Source: Pyxicephalus adspersus
Taxonomy: Eukaryota; Chordata; Amphibia; Anura; Pyxicephalidae
Direction: 5' to 3'
Length of the DNA: 64,000 bases
Assembly (NCBI RefSeq): GCF_032062135.1
Contig: NC_092861.1
Location: 136,365,176 to 136,429,175 of the forward strand
The first letter of the stretch is position 1. Every line of letters begins with the position of its first letter. The notes below the pieces were generated by a model. That model was given only the letters and a program-made list of their open reading frames with translations. It made no database searches and was not told where the DNA came from. The position numbers were made by a program, and so were the translations under genes. Of this stretch, positions 1 to 11,600 are shown one piece after another.

Positions 1-1186
1 TTTACAAGGAATTACTGAATGCTGAATTCATGATGAATTACAGGCAGATGGACAAGGGTTACTTATACCAGGCCCAGTTTAAAAAAGCTTGACTGTTACA
101 TCCTCGTGCACAGCTCCTTTGTGTAGCAGTTTTTTGCAGCATCCCCAGCCCCTTAAGTCATATGCCTTCTCCCCATCTCAGCATCCCTGGCAAACTGCGA
201 AGAAGGGGATTAGAGAGTATGTTCTGCAGCCCATGAGCAGATTAGTTCCTGTTCATGATTCTGACAGACTATTGGCTTCTAGTCCCATTTAGGCCCTTCC
301 AGTTTTAGGCTCTGATGGCTGGATCTTCCGCATGTTACCCATGCCTTTACCCAGCTGTAGTCTAGCTGACTACCTTTCGGTATACCTGATCTGCCCTTGA
401 CCTAGCTTTTTGTCCTCTGCCTGCCCTGATCTCAGAGCGTCTGGACCTTGATTGTTGCCAGCTGCTTGCCCCTGACCCTGGCTATCGCTTATGCTCCTTA
501 CAGAGATTCCAGCCTACCCAATACCTGATCTGATCTCTAACCAATACCTGATCACCGAAGCGTCTGTTCCACTCGCCCATGGTGGGGAGAGCCTAAGGGC
601 TGCAACCTGGTGTTCTCCCTATAGAAAAGTAATCCAGTGACCACTAGGGTCACCGGCCCATCACTCCTTGCAGGATGCTCTGGTAAAAACCAGGAAACAC
701 TCTGCACCCCAGGTAATTTTGTAGCACCTGCCAAGGGGTGTAACCCTAACATGGACATTTTCAGTTCTAGAACTTTTAGACATGGGGTAGGGGAGCCCAG
801 GAATTTTATTTAATATGGGACCCAGAAATTTCTAATAGCGGCCCAGGACAAAGGTATTGCTCTTGTGATGTTTTGCATTTTTTTGCATTCTAGAACCCTT
901 ACCTACAGACTGAATGTTGGCACATATCTACATACAAGGCATGGAATAAACACTCACAAACCACAGCTGACTGAGGTTTTAAGGTCTTCAAGAAAGCCGC
1001 CTAAAGCTTTTAAAATACTTTGTAAATGCCAACTATGCACACTACTCTGCAGGCTATGGTTTACAAGCTGTGGCTCTTGTGAAGCAGACTTTTTAACATT
1101 TCCTAGTTTACTGGATCAGTTATGTAATCCAGACATACATCAATTACCTTTACTGCATTTTATAGAGCCAGTAAAAAAAAAAAGGC

Positions 1187-1690
1187 CATGGTGATCCATA
1201 ATGAACCACTGGCAGAATGAGCAACCTAGGCAGGCGCCTCAGGTCCAACGGATGCATGAAATCAAGCCATGCATGATTCATGTGCCACCGTCATTGGGAC
1301 CCATATCCTTAATAATGATTAAGACATATCTGTATTATTAACTGTAATCTTCGTCAATGAGCCTACACGTAAATGAATACAGAAGGATGTCATTTCTCTG
1401 GAGGATATTTTATGATTTTTACAATACAATAAACCAAAACAAAATGATTCTGCTTTTGTTGAGTCATATAGGTACAGTAAGGTCTCACAGTAACTCAAAA
1501 CATGTAAATGTGTCATATATTGAAACATGTAAACTGGATTCTATGGTTAATAATAAAAATGAACTTGTTATTATAGAACCTTTAAGACTGCCATTGCTAA
1601 CACCATCTGAAAATGCAAGTTGTTGGCCATGGTGATCTATAATGAACCACTGGCATAATGAGCAACCTAGGCAGGAGGCTCAGGTCCAAT
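1187..1690. repeat. Short direct repeat pair
   Basis: A ~60-bp unit beginning GGCCATGGTGATC.ATAATG occurs at about 1187-1245 and again at 1625-1690 in the same orientation, with about five differences. The first copy abuts direct-repeat copy A, which suggests that the two duplications are parts of one older repeat. Confidence 0.75.
1263..1497. repeat. Direct repeat, copy A
   Basis: Near-identical to 2766-3005, starting CAAGCCATGCATGATTC and ending at GGTCTCAC.GT.ACTCA, with scattered substitutions and small indels (about 90% by eye). Copy B lies 1.5 kb away on the other side of exon 8. It could be a dispersed repeat with two local copies or a segmental duplication; no terminal repeats are seen. 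Confidence 0.85.
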
Positions 1691-2619
1691 GGATATCTAT
1701 GGGCCCTTGCTAAAACATTTTTATGTTCCTACAGTAAAACAGGTATGTCAATTGGTCAAAGTTGTCCCCCGTCACTTTACAAGGTACTATGTATAGATAG
1801 GTGTTTGGTGTTCAATGTGGCTATTCCAGGTCAGATACAATTGGAGCTCTTTTTTGCCTATTTTATCTATAATCAATGTCTATCAATGAAAAAGTAGCCA
1901 AATTGGTTGTGCCTTAATCTTCTTCTGACTGCTGACCAGGAAAATGGATTCACTTTGCTCTTTTTTTCCAATTAATTCCAGTGACAATTCAAGATTTTAA
2001 CTATTGAAAGCAGAAAAGGAGGTTAACGGCATCCTCGCGATATACCACACAGTAACAATGTCCACCTGGAAATCCGTGTTTCCACCCAAACCAAAGACCA
2101 ATTGCCCCTATTTCTATCCCTTCTCTAAATTCATGCTTTATCTTGGGACTGCTGGGACCACCTTTTCTGCTATGTCTCGGTGCCTGCTCTATTAGCCGAA
2201 TAAAAGGTCTGTTGGATATCAAATACTAACTTTTCAAGCAGCACAATTGGTATCATTTTTTTCACATCATTACATCTTAAACTGTTATAATGTTTTCCCA
2301 TCATTAATTCACCTGAAGAAGCAGTCAATTCCAATATGTGTTGAGCATGAAGATGGGAATCAATACAATAATATATATTGAAGGTTGAGCATAATTTATG
2401 TTTTTCAAAAAACCTGGAATAAATTACATTTTTATGGATATTAAGTGTTAATTTGTGGTGCCCTTAAAGTCCTGGAGAAAACTTCCTTTTTTTGGAATGA
2501 GATATAAGACAATACCTGTCAAACTAGCACTCTCATTTATAAATATAGCTTAAAAAAAGAAAAAAATGCAGATTTTACTGAACATTTATAATAGTTGATG
2601 TAGTGACTTGGTAGCTTAC

Positions 2620-2683
2620 CATTGATTCACTAATCAGAAGCAGAAGTAGAGCCTCCTCGATATTGTCCTGAGGGCAGAACAGG
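2620..2683 (-). CDS. TTC7A: TTC7A exon 8, last exon in the window
   Basis: Encodes the last base of codon 316 and residues up to 337: [21 protein letters not shown]. The acceptor is GTGTTTGTAG before CCTGTTC and the donor is GTAAGCTA. The [15 protein letters not shown] block is nearly invariant in TTC7A and TTC7B. The exon ends in phase 0. The next expected segment, starting ATRD or similar in other vertebrates, was not found in bases 1-2619, so it should lie beyond the window. Two copies of a ~237-bp direct repeat flank this exon. Confidence 0.93.
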
Positions 2684-5600
2684 CTACAAACACACACAAG
2701 TGAAGAATTAGGTTATACACTGCAGCTCAAAACAAGTGTTACATTGACAGAGCAGTAACAGAAAACAAGCCATGCATGATTCATGTGCCACCTAATACCG
2801 TCACTGGGACCCACATCCCTAATAACGATTAAGATAGATCTGTATTATTTACTGTGATCTTCGTCAATGAGCCTACACGTAAATGAATACAGAAGTTTGT
2901 CATTTCTCTGGAGGATATTTTATGATTTTTACAATAATTCAAACAAAAAAAACTGATTCTGCTTTTGTTGAGTCATATAGGTACAGTACGGTCTCACACT
3001 GACTCATTTTATATTCCAATTCTCTGGAAAGTTATATAACAATTATTGGTTATATAACAATAAATGGACAATGAACAGATTCACCCATTTGTAATAGTCT
3101 TTAGCTGAAAAACAAGCACTGGACACATCAAGTCTGGTCAGATTCTATGATAACTGAACATGATTTTTATAGATCAGTAGATTTATAGATGATTATAAAA
3201 TACTGCCATTGCAGTATATTGCTTTTACTATCTATGGTTGTTATCTAGCATAGAAATAGGTGTGTTTGGCCTGAACATATAAAAAGGTTTCTGTCCTTTT
3301 CACAAGGGGTGATGCAGATAGAGACATATATCTATGTAGACTTTTTGACTTGCTCCCGAGACTCCACAGATGAGGAATGTGTTGTTTTGATCATTAGCTG
3401 GGTCTTTGTAAATGGATTTTTGGGGCTGGAATCTCACTCATGGTTTTCATCCCTAATACCCAATTAGAAATTGTTCATTTTTTTTTAAATCAAAACAGTT
3501 GTTCGGTCCTTGGGTGGTAGTTTAGTGCAGATGAATTTTGGAAGAGGCAATAAGAGTTATAGCAAAGAAATGCATCATTGTATGCTTAGTCAACATAGGG
3601 CTTCAACCTGGACAGCTACAGTATATGCTACAGTATATCTACCTTCCAAGAACTGATCATTTTTTAATTCTGGTGGTTGGAATAGAGGGAACACTGTCTT
3701 TCCAAAGTATGGACAGCTGGATTGCTGCATTGGTCAAGCATAATTTAGTAATAATGGAGCTTGTCTGATCCTTCCTACCTCATAAACATTCCTACTGATC
3801 AGTAAGGCCATTACAAATATGTGGTAAGCAGGAGGGGTGAACAAGCTCCCACAACATTTGAAGCTTAGCCATATCAAAATAGCTTGTAATTTGGGTATAA
3901 TAGGGGCAACAACTACTACTGGAGGTGCCTACACTTTGCATGTTAGGTGCCATAATCACTTACCAAAAAGGCAGAAGTTCAGCTTTAAATGAGGTCAGTG
4001 TTGAGTGGTCTTCAGCTGTAAGCTTATTGACCTCCCCTCCATATACACATTCTGCCTCTACTGACTGTCTGTTCTTTATCTGGGCCTTCTCTCCTAATCT
4101 TACAATGATCTGTCTTGTGAATTCACAGTTGTCTTGCTGTAGTATCTTCCTGTTTGCTTTTTGACATATCAAGCTTAGTTCCTGAATTTCCATGTGTGTC
4201 CATTATCCCAGGATGCCACATCTGCTGGTCTTCTGAGTTCTATCACTGCAACTTCCCCCAGGCACTTGTTCTATTACTGTGCTACCTTAATCAGGGAAGC
4301 TTGGGCTAGAAGAGTAAGGCTACATACACACATACAATAATTGTAGTTGGAAAACGAACAATAACAGATCAACGATTATTCCTGATTATTTTAAACGATC
4401 GTATAGTGCACGATTCTGTATCTGCTGTAATGTTTGATCGTTAAATGATAATCCACCAATAATGCACACACAGCAGATATGATCGTTTCAACAATGCAGG
4501 AAGTGAGGTGTACCTGAGGAAGTGATGTACAGGAAGTAATGGCTCTGAGTGATACAAAAAGAATGTGTTCAGGAACAATTGTTCATTTTTTGCGAACGTT
4601 CATCCTGAAGACTGTTCACTTACCTCTCTCTGCAATATGCCTTTCCACGTCTTCTCATGTAAGAAGAAAGCAGCCCTTGCTATGGTGTATGTGCTAATGA
4701 GAAGCAAGATGAACATGATGTGTAAGGACAAGTTGTGAAGAAGCGCAGGGTGGGGTTTAAGGATTGGTTGATGGACCAAGACACCATTTCCCATGGGAAT
4801 CTGCTACGAGAACTGCCCTTGACATCCCCAGAGGACTACAAAAATTACCTTTGGATGTCGGATGTGTGCTTCAAGAATTTACTTGTCACAGTGGGGCCTT
4901 TTCTGCAAAAACAGAATACCTGCATGAGAAAGTCCATAACAGCCGAACAGAGGTTGATTGCCACATTGAGATTCCACGTTCATCGGCGTTGTTGGCCTGT
5001 CATTGTGCGCCTTTTTGTTAATAATTATCGAACGATCGGTGATTATTCATTTATTTTCAGCGACAATTATTGCACCTGTGTACGTAGCCTAAGAGAAGGT
5101 GCCTTCATCATCTCAATCTTCCATCAGGTAAACGACACTAAGCCACTCAATAAGGCGTTAGACACTGCAATAAGCCTTCCCTGATGAGCTACTGAGTTAT
5201 GTAAACAATGGGCCTTAATCAAAGAAGCAAACTGAAAGCCTTTCAAAAATAAAAACTAAGACTAAAGCTCCACTTGCAGGCTCAAAAGCAAACTTCTCAT
5301 ATGCATTTTATTTGCCTGGAAATATATTACTTTTTGTTATCTTTATACAAGGAACAAAGAAAGTATCATGTTCAAAAATGGCAAATATAACCTTTAAAGT
5401 GTTTTTCAAGTATTGCTATATATTATAGAAAACAGAAATTCCTTACTGATCTCCTGTGTAGATCTGTGGTTTGTGACTGAGGAAGTGGTAAGGGACTGAG
5501 CTGCTTTCTTTCTTCATTTGTTCAACTGGAACACTATTTAATGGTGACCAATAGCAATTCTCACTTAAGGAATGGAGCAAGACTTCAGCAAGCTGCCGGG

Positions 5601-8600
5601 ATGCCGTCTGGCAAAAAAAATAACATGAAAAAAACAAATTATATGTGGGAGATAAATGTAATGCATATACAATTCATTGATCCTGCAACAATCATCTCCG
5701 CTCATTGGCTGTGTACAAATGATCTTCGTAAAACAATGAAGAATTCTAACCAACACTAAAATAGTATACATGCATTACAGTTGGCATTCCCCTAGAGGTT
5801 GCTAGGGGCTCCTTGTGCAATTTGTGCCTTTCTGGTCAGTTACCATTGATATCAATGATCTTTTTGGGTATTTTTTACTGGTGGCTTTGTTTTCATTGGC
5901 CAACATTGTAAAAGGTATTCTACTCATTGACCCCCAGACTAATGTACCAATAATTGTGCATATCATAAATATTGGCAGGGGTTCCCAGAAACCTGAAAGT
6001 TATTTGAAGGGTTGCCCATTTGAGAAAGGTTGCGCTAGATATTTGATGTCAGAGGCGAATGATCGCGACCCTCTTGCATGATAGTCTACATGTATACAGA
6101 GATTACTTGAATTTAGCGATCTGACGTGCTTCCCACTTCACCCAATCCCCCTATAGATTTGAACAGTGCTATCTGCACAACAGCACTCTTTCGCTCTACT
6201 GTAATTGGAAACAATCAATAAAAATCTATTCAACTGCCATAAATTAGATGAATGCATGCAGCTTTACCCTTGGTTAATGACTGGGATTTTATAAACATAA
6301 ATGCCCTCAAAAGTACTAAAAGCACTGCGGCCTTGTACTCCAAATGACAAAGATAAACATAATTACATATTATACATTCATTCAGTGAATAAAAATGGCC
6401 ACAGTTTTTGACAATAGACTTCTATTTGCAATTTCAGCTTTAGCTACTGAGTTCTATAAATGTCAAACATGTAGTGCAAACATATTACACAGCCCAAAAG
6501 TCCATAGCCATGTGACTAGCTGTCCCTTAAAGGGGCTCACAATATAAAGCTTCCATTATAGTCAAATGACACTACCACAGTCTAGGGCCAATTTTTTAGG
6601 GAAGCCAATTAACCTAACTGTATATTTTTGGGATATGGGCGGAAAACCACTCAAACACAGAGAGAACAAACTTCCAGATAGTGTCCTGGCCAAGATTCAA
6701 ACCTGTGACCTAGCACTGGAAAACTGAGTGCTAACCTCTGAGCCAACCATGCTGCCCCATGTTTAGTAAAGCAGCCAAGATTACCCAGGTAAAAATATTA
6801 AAAGTAGCATAGTGCCCCATTCAATGGCAGATCAATGCACTTTTTATTGTACCAAAAATTATATAGAAAACATGAATTAGTATATTCCATTGCCACATTC
6901 CATAGACACATGCATGTCACCATCATACTGTTAGCAGATTAGGTTGATTTAGGTGTGACTAGGACTGGTGTTTTTCTTTTTGGAAAGACTAATTGGACTC
7001 CTGAGAAAAAAGTGGGGTTAGAGGTTGTTGGCGAAGCAGATTAAAATGATAATTTACGTACAGAGCCTGAGAACAACAAGTTCCATTCCATTCTTGAAAT
7101 TACTGACAAAATTTCATTCTAAATATTTTTCTTCATTTATTTCCAGTAACTGTCTCAAAAGATGCACCACCTATGATTTCTATAATTGTGCCATTGTTAC
7201 TAATTGTGTGTCATTTACAACACATTTTTATTTAACATTAACATATATCACACCCTCCATGCTTTTCTCTCTTTGCATTGTCTACAGCTAGAACACATAA
7301 GTAGGGTTTGGATGATATTGTTACAATGTGATCTCTTCTGATGCTACAATACAGACAATAGTGAAATGTCCACCAGGCGATCACATTCTCAACTAAAATC
7401 ACACACAATTATACAAAATGGCTATGTGACTGCAGCTTAAAGACAAATAGCAATGGGTGATAACTACTGAAAGAGAATGAAAAACACTAGATAATGCACA
7501 TTTTCTGGAGCACACAAAGAGACATTGTTTCCAAAGAACTTAAATATGTTTCCAACTGATAGAAAGCTGTGTGTGGTTGTTAAAGAAATGTTCATAATAA
7601 AAAAAGATGGCCATAAAGAAAGCAAACTAGTCAATTTACATCTAGAGTTTGTTTGTTGGGTAAGAAAGTTTTGATTCCTATGACCTTTGTGTGTTTTTTT
7701 TAAACTTTAGGACTTTACCTGAATAGAACTGAGTATATGTAAATTGAAATTGTACATTACCATTTAATGCAAAGTAACAAGTTCACTTAAAGGAGAACTG
7801 AACCCAGACGATTTTCATCTGCACAGCGATTTTCAATGTGGGAGTTTAATTCCACTTTATTAACCCCCAACACTCTTTTAATAACCCCCAACACTGAATT
7901 ATTGCAGATATATCCCCTACAATTCTTACAAATGACCAAAAACAACCAAAAAATGTCCCATTTACCCTAACAACCTTGCCATGCACTCACTCATGACAGT
8001 GCTCAGACCCTTCCCTTCTGCAATAATCATTCTTAGCTGCCTGATCACTCTCTTCATCTGTAAAAGCTTCAGGTTTGCCCTGCAGTTGCTAGGACCTAAT
8101 GAATACCTACGAGCCAGCATGGAAGTTACGTCATCCCTGCCCCATCAATAGAGAGGGGTGAAGAGCAAAAAATAAAAAAGGAAGGAAGAAGATGGAGATC
8201 CACTTTTGTTTACATCAGATGAATACACCCCAGGTGTTTCGTGTCCTATTAGAACAGGGGTCAGCAAAGTTTTATCACCACTAGGCCATTTAGGGCCCGT
8301 CCCACCCACCACCAGGCAACGGCCCCTGAAGTGAGCCCCTGCAAGGGGACAGCTCCTAACACCTCCGAAGCCAGGGGTTGTCGGCCAGCATTAGGCCGGA
8401 TCAGCCAGGGAGTGTTAGGACGGTATTACACAGTATTTATATAGCCATCATATTACACAGCGCTGTACAAAGTCCATAGTCATGTCACTAACTGTCCCTC
8501 AAAGGAGCTCACAATCTAATGTCCCTACTATAGTCATATGTCATTAATGTAGTCTAAGATCAATTTAGGGGGAAGCCAATTAACCTAACTGCATGTTTTT

Positions 8601-11600
8601 GGGAGGAAACCGGAGTACCGGGAGGAAACCCACGCAGTCACGGGGAGAACCTGCAAACTCCATGCAGATCCTGATCCAGTGTCCTGGCTGGGATTGCGAA
8701 CCTAGGACCTAGTGCTGCAGAGGCTGGAGTGCTAACCCCTGAGCCACCATGCAGCTAACCACCAGCTAAGCCATATCTGGCCTAGAGGCCTGAGTTTGCC
8801 GACCCCTGCATTAGAAGAACATGTTGAACCATACAAAAAGGGTTTTTATATTGCACATTTTTATCTATATTTAATTTATTGATTAGCACTTATTTTTAAC
8901 CAAGGTAAAACAGATCATATACTAAACAAGTGGATGGTACACAGTGTTCAACCCAGAATTTTTTTTAAGCCAGGTGAGAAGAAATTGTAGGCGGGTGGCA
9001 GCCCCTGTATTGTGACCAAACTCTAAAAATCTCTGTAAACTGTGTAAATAAATTGTAATGCTAGGTGTATACCATGCAATTTTCTTCTACTATTCCTTGT
9101 TTAAATGACAAGATCAACACCTAAATTGATCCTTAGTCATAGACTATAAGTTGTGGATGTACCAGTGCTCCCCTCAGCCCCTACCCGCCACTATTCAGTA
9201 ACCACCCGGCTGTTTTTGGGGCATTTACTGAAAAGTGGCAGGTGGTGCGCCCAGCTAAAAGGGGCTGAGGGGAACACTGGTACATGAACAACTTATAGTC
9301 TATGACTCAGAATCAATTGAGGTGTTGATCTTGTCATTTAAACAAGGAATCGTAGAAGGAAATTGCATGGTATACGCCTAGCATTACAATGTATTTACTG
9401 ATTTCAAGTTACCAGTAGTTCTGCCATTAACAAATCTATGCTTCCTGATGATTGTGAATATCTATTTCAGACTGTGGTGAGACCACTGCTTTCAAACAGA
9501 GAGCAATGGTAACTTTCACAACATGCTGCCATATTTGCATGTGTTAGAGAAAAAGGTAGAACAAAAGAAAATGAAAACTCACTTTGCAAAAAATACCAAA
9601 AAATCATGCACCTGACCACCCCCCCCCGCCCCATTTAAAGCTATTTTTCCAAAGATTTGGAAATTCACTATACAAAGAGAAAATGTACTTATCATAGTAG
9701 ATTAGGTAAAGTTATGCCAATTTAAATCATCTATTTCCTAATCTGTTCATCAATACCAGTAACATACATACATGTGGGAGGTGTACTGTAATAATATTTG
9801 CTCTTCCAATAATGTACAACTTGGCTCATTTTACACCTTGTCGGAGAATTCAAAGGGCACCAACAGTAGTATAAACAATCAAATATGGGGGCCCATTCTG
9901 ACTGTACAGGATATTACATTTACTATTGGATTTTTAAACTCAGTGAAGTGCATTCCAAGGGCGTCACGTCACATCCTGCACTGTTTACTTTTTCCCGTAT
10001 GGTCAGTTAGAATTGGGAGATTTTAACATCTGGAAGTGTTCACATGGATTTCATGAGCTGACCAATAGCATACATTAGAGAATCAGTAATTATGTCTGGA
10101 ATGTGCGTATCTTTCCTTCCACTATCTAGACCAAAGGTATGATATCTAAAGTAAATGTTTCCGTCATCAATAATTATATCCTAGCCTAGCCTGGAATGCT
10201 TAGATGTTAAAGTTTTATTGACCTTTTTTCCATGTATGGCTTGTAATGTTTTAGGTCATAGGCCATAGTTGGCCACTCTATGTACTTATATTATGTATAC
10301 GTACATAATGGGCCTAATTTATGAAAGCTCTTCAAGACTGGAGAAGATGGACTATCATAGGAAAACCTGGGTGATCCAGCAGGAGGAACCCTGGTTGAGA
10401 AAAGCTGAGCTAAAATGATACGTTTTATGTCACATGGCACAAGGGCACTTCCATCATTGCATATTGTATACTCCTGGCCAACTGTGCATCCAGAACTGCC
10501 GAATTACAGCACTGATACAACCTAATATTACAGAATTATTTACAGCTGTTTAGGGTTTGTTAAAGGCAGGATAAATAAAGTCAATATGCAAATTCACATC
10601 CTAAATGATAATTATTACTTATCTTGAAGCTTAACCATGGAAATCAAATATTAGTAAAAATTATTTATTTATTTGCCATGCACATTTTCTAAATTAACAA
10701 TGTTTTTTCTTTCATCAAATGTCTTTATGATTTGAAGAACATTTGTAGATTTTCCACCAAATCCATCTGTCATCTGAGTCAGTCGCTCAGTGTAAGTTGT
10801 TTGAGGACAGGCAGATGTCTTACCCTCCATCTTTCCCGATGAGCCATCTGCCTGTCTATGGTGACCGGATGAATCAAATCAGACCCATAGTGATTTAATG
10901 AGCACAACAAATCTATAGGAGGCCTAACCTGTAATTTTATTTTAGCTCAACAGTCTTCCAGCAAAGATTCAGATTGCATTGTCTGATTCATAGAATATGA
11001 ATTTGCAAAATTTAATATCAACTGAAAATAAGAAATATCATTGAAGTAGAAATGTGAAAGATATAACAGGACACAAAACAAACATACAAAATTTGGGACT
11101 TTTAAGGCCAATGAATATACAGTCTGTATACTCTGTTTATGACTGTATATTCATAATTATAGATCTCCCTATTTGTCCTGAAGAAGCAGACTTAGTCTCC
11201 GCGTAACGGGTCGACAGCTTGAACATCATTGTTGGTGTCCATGTAGGAGATATTGTTCAATGTGTGTATGTTTTTATACAGCGAATCTAGCCGAATCTAG
11301 CAAATCAAGATAGCCCAAGATCAAAACAAGGAAGAGAAAAAGGAAGAAGATGATAGCACTCACAATGAAACAAGAACAAGTGAGTGTATTTTAAAAAATT
11401 GCGATCAAGCAGGTATGGGAACGTTATTGCAGTCGTGACAATGGCTTGTTGGAAATCCTAATTTATCCCAATAGCAGTCTTCAGCATTCTAGAAGGCCTT
11501 TCAATAGGAATATGGGAATTTGTGTCCAATCTGTTGGAGGAGGATCTGTGAAGTCAAATTGTGTCATGGAACGGAAAGACCTGGCTCACCATCAGCATTC

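Larger units (their letters stand above)
1..2619 (-). other. Left edge: TTC7A intron 8, partial
   Basis: No exon found on either strand. Apart from the local duplications at 1187-1690 and 1263-1497, I see only unique AT-rich sequence. Open frames here have no family similarity. Confidence 0.6.
2684..5446 (-). other. TTC7A intron 7
   Basis: Holds direct-repeat copy B (2766-3005) and the PIF/Harbinger remnant (4318-5089). The rest, including 3006-4317, is AT-rich sequence with no recognisable gene or element. Confidence 0.7.

Noticed and set aside
1..2619. TTC7A exon 9 sought on the minus strand
   Set aside because: No stretch with the expected helix and flanking splice sites was found; the exon probably lies beyond the window.
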